Shown here one piece after another: positions 1 through 7,579 of a stretch of DNA of 51,628 nt. The stretch spans positions 1-51,628 of the forward strand of contig CALLAU010000032.1 of the NCBI GenBank assembly GCA_938002015.1, read 5' to 3'. A program made the translations under genes and the position numbers. The stretch comes from an uncultured Bdellovibrionales bacterium. GTDB lineage: Bacteria; Bdellovibrionota; Bdellovibrionia; Bdellovibrionales; UBA1609. Positions within the stretch are counted from its first letter, which is position 1. Each line of letters starts with the position of its first letter. The notes beneath the pieces were generated by a model that saw only the letters and a list, made by a program, of their open reading frames with translations, had not been told where the DNA came from and searched no databases.

Positions 1-774
1 TATTGTACTCCAATTTGCACCTTCAACAATTCTTTTTATAATTTCTAAATCACCTTCTGCCTCGTCCACTTCATACTGCGCTAACTTTGCAAGATACCTT
101 ATCGCTGCAAAAACAGGTGGATTCTTACCTTCTTTAAAACGCGATGTAGTTTCATGATTATCAGAAAATAAAAATTTAATTCTTCCAGCAGCCACATCAT
201 TTAAAAATCTTGAGTCAGGATTTTCCCAATCAAAAAGATCTCTAAAAATAATTTCACCAGGATCAGCATTAACGGCAACCATACCAGTTGAGTTTGTATC
301 AGTGTGTTGATTTAAAAAATCAGGGTTATCGAGAAGTGGCAACTTATCACCAACTTGAGCGTCTAAAAGTCTTACTTCCCACGCATCTTTACTACCAACA
401 AAATGTGGGTATTTTTCTTTTAAAATTTGTTGCAAAATGGCAGCTTGTTCAGCCGTGCCGTCCACAACAATGTCTAAATCTTGGTTGCCGCGGTAAATGT
501 TTGTAAAATCATAATCAAAACGCTCAGCTTGGTATTTTTCATCACCAGCTTCTCGCTCTAAATCCCACCTTACATAATGCGCAAAAGCTGAAGCTGTTCC
601 ACCAAAAAGATAGACCTTAACTCCAAGTTTTTCCACTTCTTCTTGAATGAATTTAAACTCAGGTACCCTCTCAAGCCTTTTACTCACTGCCACTGAAAGC
701 CTATCAGTTGCTACTTCTGCATTAGTAACAACAGCTAATAAAAGACATATAAATAAGGCAGTATAAAGCTTCAT
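1..774 (-). CDS. Secreted nucleotidyltransferase-fold protein (C-terminus beyond the window)
   Basis: The frame stays open from an ATG at 774 down to base 1, giving 258 residues with no stop, so the C-terminus lies outside the window. Residues 1-19 are a typical signal peptide (a K near the start, a hydrophobic LFICLLLAVV core, and VTNA before the likely cut). Residues 54-60 (VYLFGGT) and 99-105 (DLDIVVD) match the two core signatures of nucleotidyltransferase-fold proteins: the GG turn and the DxD metal-binding pair, as in the poly(A) polymerase head domain. A nucleotidyltransferase fold in an exported protein is unusual because NTP is not expected in the periplasm. It may be catalytically inactive or act in prey. 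The fold call is from motifs only; the substrate is unknown. Confidence 0.55.
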   Translation of the reverse strand, partial: MKLYTALFICLLLAVVTNAEVATDRLSVAVSKRLERVPEFKFIQEEVEKLGVKVYLFGGTASAFAHYVRWDLEREAGDEKYQAERFDYDFTNIYRGNQDLDIVVDGTAEQAAILQQILKEKYPHFVGSKDAWEVRLLDAQVGDKLPLLDNPDFLNQHTDTNSTGMVAVNADPGEIIFRDLFDWENPDSRFLNDVAAGRIKFLFSDNHETTSRFKEGKNPPVFAAIRYLAKLAQYEVDEAEGDLEIIKRIVEGANWSTI

Positions 775-945
775 AATCAACCTTACTAAAAGCAGGTTTT
801 ATACCACTTTAAAAAGCATAAAGCGCTCTAATATAGAGTTAAGGGCCAATTGTATTGGATCTAAGTGATTAGTAACTTAATAAACTGATAAAGAAAGTGA
901 CAGTAACAAAATTTGTCGTTTAAGAGGGATCACCCTCAAAATGTC

Positions 946-1006
946 ATATACCAATGAACTGGTATGTTAAGGAAGCTGGAGAACTCCTTATTAAAGCCTC
1001 CAGCTT
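946..1006. repeat. Three short inverted repeats beside the hibernation factor gene
   Basis: Three hairpins can be drawn. One pairs 946-953 with 960-967 (one G-U pair). One pairs 968-973 with 985-990 (TAAGGA/TCCTTA). One pairs 973-981 with 998-1006 (AAGCTGGAG/CTCCAGCTT). The last two share bases and exclude each other. They lie immediately downstream of the minus-strand gene ending at 1013. No T-run follows on either strand, so this is not a textbook intrinsic terminator; it may be a 3' processing or stability element. Confidence 0.45.
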
Positions 1007-1012
1007 TGAGGA

Positions 1013-1324
1013 CTAAATTTGATTTTGGTCTTTTTTAGACTTTACCTGAGATAAGATAGCTTGTTGAGCTTCTTTAATAGTTTTATATAAATCAGCTCCT
1101 TCTTTCTCAGTTCTTACATCTTGGTTATTAGGGAGTCTTAACTCCATATTTACACCTTGAGTTGGAACTCCAGCACTTTGCTTTGAGTTTATAACTTTTA
1201 GGTTAACAATAAGACTTGTTGCTGTTGGCGCGAAAGTAAGAATTTTCTCAGCTTTATTAAAAACATCTGTCTCAATAGCTTCTGTTCTTACTAGGTCACC
1301 CCATTCAATTAAAACTTTTTCCAT
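1013..1324 (-). CDS. HPF/RaiA-family ribosome hibernation factor
   Basis: A protein of 103 residues, the length of a short-form hibernation promoting factor. Members bind the 30S decoding centre and block translation in slow-growing cells. The layout fits: an N-terminal strand (KVLIEWGDL), a helix with a K-A-E-K pattern, a strand SLIVNLKVI, a strand NMELRLPNN, and a C-terminal helix beginning EGADLYKTIKEAQQAI, which parallels the D-x-Y-x-A-I-D signature of the family. The ATG at 1324 is chosen over an in-frame ATG at 1342 because GGAGGAGA lies just before it and would otherwise be inside the coding region. It is a single gene, with hairpins after its stop. The very strong ribosome binding site suggests high expression when transcribed. 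Family call good; exact subtype not certain. Confidence 0.7.
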   Translation of the reverse strand: MEKVLIEWGDLVRTEAIETDVFNKAEKILTFAPTATSLIVNLKVINSKQSAGVPTQGVNMELRLPNNQDVRTEKEGADLYKTIKEAQQAILSQVKSKKDQNQI

Positions 1325-1492
1325 ACTCTCTCCTCCATACATATTAAGATACCAGAGGTGTTAAAAATCATCATTATAAACATGTTTTTAGTCTCTTTTT
1401 GGCCATAACCAAAAGGCCTGCCTATCAAGGTCTTTCATCTAGTTTGCATTAAAAAACTCAAGTGATTTTAAAGATGTTCCGATTTGATACAC

Positions 1493-1774
1493 ATGGATAT
1501 TGAGTGCACGAAGTTACTACAAATTATAAATGATAGTGTTGATCACATACTCTTTGAAAGAGGCTGGATAGATCAGACTCCCCACGAATTTGTAGTGCTT
1601 GTTGAAGAAGATATCTTTAAGCCTTTATCAAAAATCGATGTCGCCCCCCCACGATCTGATTTAAAAAAAATGATAATGGAGTCTTTAAAGAAACAACTAG
1701 GCGATGAATATGATCTAAATATTTTTCGCCTTAAAAATTTCCCGAGTGAAACACATCAAAGACTTGATGTGTAA
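1493..1774 (+). CDS. Small hypothetical protein
   Basis: A protein of 93 residues from the ATG at 1493; a TTG at 1484 in the same frame would add three residues. No Shine-Dalgarno sequence is visible before either start. The product has mixed charge, no signal peptide and no membrane segment, and looks like a small soluble alpha/beta protein: LLQIINDSVDHILFERGWI, then EFVVLVEEDIF, then a helical KKMIMESLKKQLGDEYDL. I do not recognise a family. It is flanked by minus-strand genes on both sides, so it is a lone plus-strand gene. The steady open frame and amphipathic pattern support coding, but this is among the weaker gene calls. Confidence 0.5.
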   Translation: MDIECTKLLQIINDSVDHILFERGWIDQTPHEFVVLVEEDIFKPLSKIDVAPPRSDLKKMIMESLKKQLGDEYDLNIFRLKNFPSETHQRLDV

Positions 1775-1790
1775 ATATCATATATATTTA

Positions 1791-2312
1791 TCACTTTATA
1801 TAAACTGAAATTTCTCCACCAATATTAGTCTCATACCTTGGCATACTAATTGGCTCGACAGTACTTAAAGTCATTTGCTCCTCATCCACTATATCCCTAA
1901 TAAAATTATTAAGTTCTTCACGGCTTCTATGCTGCTTCATTAAGGCCCATCCACCAAGCTTAATAAAAGTTGACTGGCCCGATCCTCTCCTAAAAAGAAT
2001 CCTTTCTCGCTCATCTAAAGGGCCATTGTAAAATAACATATAATTACCAAATCGCCCCAAAGAAGCATACCCTTTCTGGTTCAAGTTTTCTTTTACTATG
2101 TTAAAAGCTTCATTCTGCCTATTCACTAACTCATCACCAGAAATAAACTCCATAAGCCCAGTTATATAAACATGAGTATCTTCAATTTCGTCATTTTCAG
2201 GACAGCTTACAACTGCTGACTTATTGTCAACATGAGCTAAACAATAATCCGCAGCATGTGCAAAAATACCAGAGCCTATAATTGAAATAAATATCACTAA
2301 AATTTTACGCAT
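1791..2312 (-). CDS. Secreted hypothetical protein
   Basis: A protein of 173 residues with a clear Sec signal peptide: M-R-K, a hydrophobic ILVIFISIIGSGIF stretch, and AHA before the likely cleavage at about residue 20. The mature protein has cysteines at about positions 24 and 37, close enough for a disulfide in the periplasm. The rest is mixed alpha/beta with a basic middle (DERERILFRRGSGQ). The start is supported by AAGGGAGAG about eight bases upstream of the ATG at 2312. No family is recognised. The upstream leader holds a hairpin (GAGGT at 2387-2391 with ACCTC at 2399-2403). It is transcribed alone, downstream of the candidate small RNA terminator. Confidence 0.6.
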   Translation of the reverse strand: MRKILVIFISIIGSGIFAHAADYCLAHVDNKSAVVSCPENDEIEDTHVYITGLMEFISGDELVNRQNEAFNIVKENLNQKGYASLGRFGNYMLFYNGPLDERERILFRRGSGQSTFIKLGGWALMKQHRSREELNNFIRDIVDEEQMTLSTVEPISMPRYETNIGGEISVYIK

Positions 2313-2432
2313 ATTAAAACTCTCCCTTTTAACTAACGTCTTATTTGCATGCTCTAGACCCAGCGTAAAACAGCCTTAAGCTTCCTGAGGTGTTAAAGAC
2401 CTCAACACTGACAATTATTGCTCATTAACTTC

Positions 2433-2465
2433 AAAAAAAAGAGCCGGCTTTTTACGGCACGGCTC
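2433..2465 (-). terminator. Strong intrinsic terminator, minus strand
   Basis: GAGCCG (2441-2446) pairs with CGGCTC (2460-2465). Read on the minus strand, the GC-rich stem is followed directly by eight T residues (complement of the A-run at 2433-2440). No annotated minus-strand gene ends here: the nearest one starts at 2312 and the next gene upstream, at 2706, is on the plus strand. The terminator must therefore serve a transcript arising within 2466-2705. Confidence 0.85.
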
Positions 2466-2540
2466 GAAGGGGGAGGGCAAAGACTCAATCAATATCTTGA
2501 AAGGCCTCTACCTTTAAATCGTTGACCAAGAAGGGGGAGG
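2466..2540. repeat. Direct repeat of GAAGGGGGAGG
   Basis: An exact 11-base repeat at 2466-2476 and 2530-2540, 64 bases apart. Weaker similarity continues on one side (ACTCAATCAATAT against ACTTGAATCAACAT) and in the block GCCTCTAC at 2504-2511 and 2589-2596. This looks like an old local duplication within the candidate small RNA. Confidence 0.7.
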
Positions 2541-2621
2541 ACTTGAATCAACATTGTCTATATAGCAATGGCGGGGCCAAGCCTGAGAGCCTCTACATTC
2601 GATTTGAGGGTGTTTTGACGT

Positions 2622-2650
2622 ATATTAGAGCTCTTTTTTGTTATTTCTAA
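2622..2650 (-). promoter_or_regulatory. Candidate promoter of the C-rich small RNA
   Basis: On the minus strand TAATAT (2627-2622) is a good -10 box. TTAGAA (2650-2645) is a partial -35 box at a 17-base spacing. The predicted start is near 2615. The -35 box is weak, so the assignment rests on spacing and on the need for a promoter upstream of an isolated terminator. Confidence 0.4.
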
Positions 2651-2705
2651 CTGACAATTTTTGCCATTTCCCTCTTCTGACTTGGGCTTTTTAAAAAATT
2701 AATGC

Positions 2706-4316
2706 ATGTATAAATATATGAAAAATTCTTGGTCTCGTCGTAGTTTTTTAAAGTTCATTGGGGCTTCCTCAGCCACCCTTTCAACCGCTTCTGTAGGCAT
2801 TTCTTGCTCTTCTCTATCTAAAAACAGTGGAAGTATAAAAGGGCTACCACTAAATACAGCAAGTGATGATGTAAGCTTAGTTAAAGGTCTTAAATATAAG
2901 CTTTTAATTAAAGAAGGGGATTCAATTGGTAAAGGAATAAACTTTGGCACTAATAATGATTATACAAATCTCTATAAGTTTTCTGATGGGCGCTTTGGTT
3001 TATGGGTAAATCATGAAGACATGAACCCTCTTCTTGCACACGGAAGAAAAGATATGTCAAAGATTACCACAAGTCAGATGAACTATGAAAGAGATCAACT
3101 TGGTGGAAGCTTTTTTGAAGTAAAAGAAAATGAAAGCGGAGACTGGTTTGTCGTAAAAGATTCTAAGCTTAATTTTGTCTTAAACGGCAACTCTAAGATT
3201 AAAATGTCTGATAAGGTTCTAGGCTCAGCAACAGCTCTTGGAACTTTTGCAAACTGCTCTGGCGGGTATACTCCATGGGGAACAATTCTAACATGTGAAG
3301 AAAACTATGATAAGTTTTATGGTGAAGCTATTTATGATAAAAAAGGTAGACGCTCCATTAAAACTACTAAAAGAGATCGAGGCTGGAAGAACCTTGACCC
3401 TAGACCACCAGAGCATTACGGCTGGGTTGTTGAAGTTAATCCAGTTACTAAAACTGCAGAAAAAATCATTAACCTTGGAAGGTTTGCCCACGAGTGCGCA
3501 ACTGTAACGCTTTCAAAAGAAGGCTACCCAGTAGTTTACTCTGGAGATGATTCAAAAAATGAATGTCTATATAAATTCGTGTCTAATAAAAAAGGGAGCC
3601 TGAAAAGTGGAACTCTCTACGTTGCGAATTTAGAACAAAACAAATGGCTTTCACTAGATTATCAATCAAATCCTAAACTAAAAAGAAAATTCAAATCACA
3701 AACTGACGTATACATTAGGGCTAGGGAAGCAGCTCGAATTGTTGGAGCCAGCTTGCTTGATCGCCCTGAAGATATTGAAATAGATCCAATCACGCAAAGT
3801 GTCTTTGTTTCACTTACTAATAATTCGAGTAAAAATAATTATCACGGCTCTATCTTAAAAATTACTGAAAATAACCCATCAGATTTAAGCTTTAAACACG
3901 AAACCTTTAAAGCTGGTGGACTTCAAAATGGATTTTCATGCCCTGATAATATGGCTTTTGATAAGAACGGCAACCTTTGGCTGACAAGCGATATCTCAGG
4001 CTATGCAATCGGCTCATCAACTTATAAAGGCTTTGGGAACAACGGACTGTTCTTAATCCCAAGAACAGGGCCAAGCGCTGGAGATGTCATTAAAGTGGCC
4101 TCAAGTCCAAATGACGCTGAATTTACCGGGCCTTTCTTTAGCCCTGATGAAAAAACACTTTTTTTATCTGTGCAACATCCCGGTGAAATGACAAAAGAGC
4201 TTGGAAAATACACAAGCAACTGGCCTCTTGGGGGTAATGAAAAACCATTGTCTTCAGTTATTTGCATTAGTGGAGATTTTCTAGAACAATTTACCAAGCA
4301 AGATGAACTGGTTTAA
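2706..4316 (+). CDS. PhoX-family (DUF839) phosphatase, Tat-exported
   Basis: A protein of 536 residues. The N-terminus has a twin-arginine signal (S-R-R-S-F-L-K at residues 10-16, then a weakly hydrophobic Ala/Ser-rich stretch) with a cysteine at about 34 that could allow lipid attachment. The middle holds the PhoX hallmark: a GGYTPWGTILTCEENY segment around residues 185-202, whose acidic residues bind metal in PhoX. Later blocks such as FAHECATV, DRPEDIEID and FTGPFFSPDEKTLFLSVQHPG are also typical. PhoX enzymes are calcium- and iron-dependent phosphatases folded in the cytoplasm and exported by Tat, and they release phosphate from organic esters. ATGs at 2706 and 2718 are both possible; neither has a clear Shine-Dalgarno. 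The 3' end overlaps the next gene by 14 bases. Confidence 0.85.
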   Translation: MYKYMKNSWSRRSFLKFIGASSATLSTASVGISCSSLSKNSGSIKGLPLNTASDDVSLVKGLKYKLLIKEGDSIGKGINFGTNNDYTNLYKFSDGRFGLWVNHEDMNPLLAHGRKDMSKITTSQMNYERDQLGGSFFEVKENESGDWFVVKDSKLNFVLNGNSKIKMSDKVLGSATALGTFANCSGGYTPWGTILTCEENYDKFYGEAIYDKKGRRSIKTTKRDRGWKNLDPRPPEHYGWVVEVNPVTKTAEKIINLGRFAHECATVTLSKEGYPVVYSGDDSKNECLYKFVSNKKGSLKSGTLYVANLEQNKWLSLDYQSNPKLKRKFKSQTDVYIRAREAARIVGASLLDRPEDIEIDPITQSVFVSLTNNSSKNNYHGSILKITENNPSDLSFKHETFKAGGLQNGFSCPDNMAFDKNGNLWLTSDISGYAIGSSTYKGFGNNGLFLIPRTGPSAGDVIKVASSPNDAEFTGPFFSPDEKTLFLSVQHPGEMTKELGKYTSNWPLGGNEKPLSSVICISGDFLEQFTKQDELV

Positions 4317-4986
4317 ACATTTAGATTTTTATTGTGAAAGAACAGACTTAAATTTCTGGGCAGAGCCTACGAATGCTCTAAGTAATATTTTTTTTGTACT
4401 AGCTGGTTTTTATATTCTAAATAGATCTTTAAGGGTTAAAAACTTAAATAATAAAGCGTGGCTCGTTTTTTTATCTATAACCATCATTGCTGTTGGGGTT
4501 GGAAGTTTTCTTTTTCATACCTTTGCTAATGTCTGGAGTCTTTATTCTGACATGATCCCTATTTTAGTTTTTATGGCTGGCTACATAAGCTTTATCTTTT
4601 TAAAAGTTTTTAAAATTAACTCTTTTCTAACTCTTTTGTCTGTATGTGCATTTATAACCTTAACTCTTTATATAGACCAAAGTTTTTTAAAGCTCTATTT
4701 TAATGGCTCTACCACATACTTTCCAGCATGGCTTATGACTTGCTTTATAGCCCAAGCCCTCTACCCAAAAGAAATTCTTCTTTCAAGTAAGCTCTACTCA
4801 GCAACACTGCTTCTAGCTATATCAATACTTTTTAGATCTATTGATAATATGTTTTGTAACGTTATTCCAGTAGGCACACACCATATTTGGCATATGCTTA
4901 ACGCTGTTGTTTTGTTTACATTACTTAGAGGAGCCTACCTCTATAGCAAAAGCGACAATAAAGCTCCTAAGGTTACAGCAGAATAA
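4303..4986 (+). CDS. Ceramidase-like membrane hydrolase (CREST family)
   Basis: A protein of 227 residues with about seven membrane segments. It carries the alkaline ceramidase pattern: C-E at 11-12 and D15, W19, E21, N24 (the calcium-site-like block in DLNFWAEPTNALSN); H72 and D83 in GSFLFHTFAN...SDMIPI; and H193/H194 and H197 in THHIWHMLNA. The histidines and the aspartate match the zinc site of CREST hydrolases, which cut amide bonds in membrane lipids such as ceramides. The gene starts inside the end of the phosphatase gene (14-base overlap), so translation is probably coupled. The family call is strong; the true substrate in this organism is not shown by the sequence. Confidence 0.85.
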   Translation: MNWFKHLDFYCERTDLNFWAEPTNALSNIFFVLAGFYILNRSLRVKNLNNKAWLVFLSITIIAVGVGSFLFHTFANVWSLYSDMIPILVFMAGYISFIFLKVFKINSFLTLLSVCAFITLTLYIDQSFLKLYFNGSTTYFPAWLMTCFIAQALYPKEILLSSKLYSATLLLAISILFRSIDNMFCNVIPVGTHHIWHMLNAVVLFTLLRGAYLYSKSDNKAPKVTAE

Positions 4987-5094
4987 TAGCCTTCTTATAT
5001 AAATGAGTTTAAAAAACCTAGCTAAGACTTGCCTTTAAAAATAGCTCTACTATTTATTTACATGGGGTTAAAAAAAAAGGGGATCTAAATCAAT

Positions 5095-6396
5095 ATGGAA
5101 AAGTTATTTGCACTTTTAGGTATTTTTGTATTTCTAGGTATTCTTTATTTTTTCTCAGAAAATAAAAAGCAAGTTGATTTTAAACTAGTTGTGGGTGGAG
5201 TAATCTTACAACTTGCTCTTGCTCTTTTTATACTTGGTGTTCCAAGTTTAAATATTCCTGGTATCGGGTATTTTATTTTTGAAGGTGCAAACTCTATTAT
5301 CATGAACGTCCTCTCCTTTGCAGATAAAGGAAGTGAGTTTTTATTTGGACCATTAGTAAATTCTGAGAAAATGGGTTTTATTGTAGGCTTTAGAGTTCTT
5401 CCAACCATTGTTTTCTTCTCAAGTCTTGTTGCTCTTCTCTATCATTTAAAAATTCTACCACTTCTAGTTTACTATATTTCAATTTCACTATCAAAAATTC
5501 TTAAAGTCAGTGGAGCTGAATCACTTGCAGCAAGTGCTAATATTTTTGTCGGACAAACTGAAGCCCCACTTATGATAAAACCTTTCTTAAAAACAATGAC
5601 AAAATCAGAGGTATTTTGCGTTATGGTTGGCGGAATGGCTACTGTAGCAGGTGGAGTTTTAGCGGCTTATGTTGGACTTTTAAAAGATGCTCTACCAAAT
5701 ATCGGTGGTCACCTTCTTACAGCAAGTGTTCTCTCAGCTCCTGCAGCTTTTATTTGTGCTAAAATTCTGATCCCAGAAACTGAAGTACCTGAAACAAGTG
5801 GCGGAGTGCCTAAAAAGTTTTTAGAGTCACCCTACTCAAACTTTATTGATGCATGCGCAAAAGGAGCTTCTGAAGGGGTTTCTCTTGCTATAAATGTTGG
5901 AGGTATGCTTTTAGCCTTTATCGCTTTAATGGCTTTTTTTGATGCTGGCTTAAGTTATATAGGTGACCTTTTAAACTTTTCTAGCTGGGGGGCTTCGTTA
6001 GTTTCAGACAACCTCTTAGTTAATGGCGAAGTAAAGCTTACTTTATCTGTTCTTCTTGGATGGGTTTTTTACCCTTTTAGCATTTTACTTGGAATTGAGT
6101 TCAATGAAGCCTTCTTAGCAGCTTCTCTCTTAGCCAAGAAACTCGTTTTAAACGAATTTGTAGCCTACGTTGAATTAAGCCAGCTCACATCTCAACTTTC
6201 AGAAAGAACTGTTCTCATCTTATCTTATGCTTTATGCGGCTTTGCAAATTTTAGTTCAATCGGTATTCAAATTGGTGGCATCGGTTCTTTAGCTGAGAAC
6301 AAAAAAGAGATGCTTGCTAAGCTTGGACTTAAATCTGTACTTGGTGGAACAATGGCGGCCTATATTACAGCTTGCATTGCAGGAATACTTTTTTAA
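5095..6396 (+). CDS. NupC-type concentrative nucleoside transporter
   Basis: A protein of 433 residues, the usual length for bacterial CNT transporters, with about ten hydrophobic segments. The substrate-site loop G-Q-T-E-A-P lies at residues 153-158. Other family blocks are an N-terminal VVGGVILQLALALF, the GMATVAGGVLAAYV helix, the loop NVGGMLLAFIALMAF and the C-terminal CGFANFSSIGIQIGG. These inner-membrane proteins bring in nucleosides with Na+ or H+. AAGGGGATC lies about 15 bases before the ATG, rather far for a ribosome binding site. Nucleoside uptake next to a phosphatase that frees nucleosides from nucleotides would suit scavenging from degraded prey (inference). Confidence 0.92.
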   Translation: MEKLFALLGIFVFLGILYFFSENKKQVDFKLVVGGVILQLALALFILGVPSLNIPGIGYFIFEGANSIIMNVLSFADKGSEFLFGPLVNSEKMGFIVGFRVLPTIVFFSSLVALLYHLKILPLLVYYISISLSKILKVSGAESLAASANIFVGQTEAPLMIKPFLKTMTKSEVFCVMVGGMATVAGGVLAAYVGLLKDALPNIGGHLLTASVLSAPAAFICAKILIPETEVPETSGGVPKKFLESPYSNFIDACAKGASEGVSLAINVGGMLLAFIALMAFFDAGLSYIGDLLNFSSWGASLVSDNLLVNGEVKLTLSVLLGWVFYPFSILLGIEFNEAFLAASLLAKKLVLNEFVAYVELSQLTSQLSERTVLILSYALCGFANFSSIGIQIGGIGSLAENKKEMLAKLGLKSVLGGTMAAYITACIAGILF

Positions 6397-6454
6397 AAAT
6401 TTATTTTTTAATTTAGAACTTCCCAAATGTAGCTTTATAACCTAGCCTTAAATT

Positions 6455-6844
6455 ATGATTAAAGTTATTATCCCATTCGTCTTTATAGCAGGAGCCTTCC
6501 TAGCTTTTTATGTTAGTAAAAACATCTCTCCAAGTTTGGTACTACACAAAATGGATAAAGAAGATGTTTTAAGTTTTGAGATTAAAGATGGTCGTATTTA
6601 TTTTCAAACAAAAGCTGAAACTGCCCACTTCCCTTCAATTCTTGAGATTAAAAAATCAGAAGATAATACAGCGCTTATCAGCATACAAAAAAGAGCTATA
6701 CACTCCCCTGTTGATTTAAGTGATAGTGAACTTAAGTCAAGTGATTCATTTGTACAGTTAAGAGTGCAATACGAAAAAGAAAATTCAAGATTTTATGTTG
6801 ATATTCCCGATCATTTTCTTAATCTTAAACTTACTTTAGACTAG
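6455..6844 (+). CDS. Membrane-anchored hypothetical protein
   Basis: A protein of 129 residues with one N-terminal membrane segment (residues about 4-20, VIIPFVFIAGAFLAFYV) and a soluble beta-rich remainder (VLSFEIKDGRIYFQTK, RVQYEKENSRFYVDI). It is probably anchored in the inner membrane with the rest outside the cytoplasm, and a signal peptide is the alternative. I recognise no family. It lies 58 bases after the transporter and 46 before the cupin gene, so it may be in the same transcript. No clear Shine-Dalgarno is present. Confidence 0.6.
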   Translation: MIKVIIPFVFIAGAFLAFYVSKNISPSLVLHKMDKEDVLSFEIKDGRIYFQTKAETAHFPSILEIKKSEDNTALISIQKRAIHSPVDLSDSELKSSDSFVQLRVQYEKENSRFYVDIPDHFLNLKLTLD

Positions 6845-6890
6845 TCGCAGCTAGACTGTTAAGCTCTTAAAGTAGAAAAGTTAATTCATC

Positions 6891-7559
6891 ATGGATACCA
6901 CTGAAATTAAACTTCCCTTTAATATGAATCGAGAAGAAGGGCTTGCAATAAACACTCAAGAGCAAGAATGGATCGACTCTCCTGCATCAAACGTTAGAAG
7001 AAAACCACTTGAAAGAGAAAAAGTAGAAAGCGGCCAAGTTACAAGTATTGTAGAATACAAACCAAGAGCTAAATTTACTAAACACAACCACCCGCTTGGT
7101 GAAGAGATTTTTGTTCTTTCTGGAGAGTTTGCAGATGAAAACGGGAGATATCCAGAAGGTACATACATAAGAAACCCACCAGGCTCCTCTCACTCACCTT
7201 TTAGTGAAAAAGGCTGTGTTATTTTTGTTAAACTTAACCAGTTTAACAGCGAAGACACTAAAAGAGTTGTTCTAAATTCTGATGAAGTTTCATGGCAGCC
7301 TGGCCATGGAGATCTTAAAGTAAAATCTCTTCATAATTTTAAAACAGAGGGCACAGCCTTAGTACTTTGGCCAAAAGGCGCTACCTTTCAACCACATAGC
7401 CACTGGGGAGGAGAGGAAATCTTTGTTTTAAACGGTACTTTTCAAGATGAATCTGGAGACTACCCTAAACACACATGGATTAGAAGCCCTCACTTATCTA
7501 GGCACAACCCTTTTAGTAAAAGTGGTTGTTTAATTTTTGTTAAAACAGGCCACCTATAA
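6891..7559 (+). CDS. ChrR-like protein with two tandem cupin domains
   Basis: A protein of 222 residues made of two copies of one cupin domain, residues about 25-117 and 128-220. Each copy has the same metal-site series: KHNHPLGEEIFVLSG (H65, H67, E71) with H101 after NPPGSS, and PHSHWGGEEIFVLNG (H169, H171, E175) with H205. Each ends in a GC-[VL]-IFVK strand. This is the cupin of the anti-sigma factor ChrR, but without the ChrR zinc-binding N-terminal domain, so it need not be an anti-sigma factor. Stand-alone forms are thought to be metal-binding enzymes or sensors of reactive oxygen (family knowledge). No cognate sigma factor is adjacent. Confidence 0.85.
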   Translation: MDTTEIKLPFNMNREEGLAINTQEQEWIDSPASNVRRKPLEREKVESGQVTSIVEYKPRAKFTKHNHPLGEEIFVLSGEFADENGRYPEGTYIRNPPGSSHSPFSEKGCVIFVKLNQFNSEDTKRVVLNSDEVSWQPGHGDLKVKSLHNFKTEGTALVLWPKGATFQPHSHWGGEEIFVLNGTFQDESGDYPKHTWIRSPHLSRHNPFSKSGCLIFVKTGHL

Positions 7560-7579
7560 TTTAATGATCGCTTCTCTTT

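Larger units (their letters stand above)
2433..2615 (-). ncRNA. Candidate C-rich small RNA with a tandemly duplicated unit
   Basis: The predicted transcript runs from about 2615 to the terminator T-run near 2433, about 183 nt. No open frame of note runs along it. The RNA carries CCUCCCCCUUC twice (complements of 2540-2530 and 2476-2466). Between the copies a hairpin can form, with UUGGUCAA pairing UUGAUUGA around an inner AAAGG/CCUUU stem, leaving the C-rich stretches unpaired beside hairpins. A second shared block, GUAGAGGC (complements of 2596-2589 and 2511-2504), and UUGAUU before each C-run show that the RNA is an imperfect internal duplication. The C-runs are complementary to purine-rich Shine-Dalgarno sequences, so trans-acting antisense regulation is the inferred role. 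Transcription is not demonstrated. Confidence 0.6.

Noticed and set aside
288..506. 72-residue plus-strand frame
   Set aside because: It is antisense to the nucleotidyltransferase-like gene, whose frame is open throughout and carries recognisable motifs.
1352..2397. Shared TTTAACACCTC upstream of two minus-strand genes (near 1353 and 2387)
   Set aside because: An 11-base match in 50 kb is expected many times by chance and the distances to the starts differ.
2433..2640. 6S RNA, tmRNA or RNase P RNA in the gap
   Set aside because: The length of about 183 nt fits 6S RNA, but there is no long closing stem with a central bubble, and no tmRNA or RNase P core motifs.
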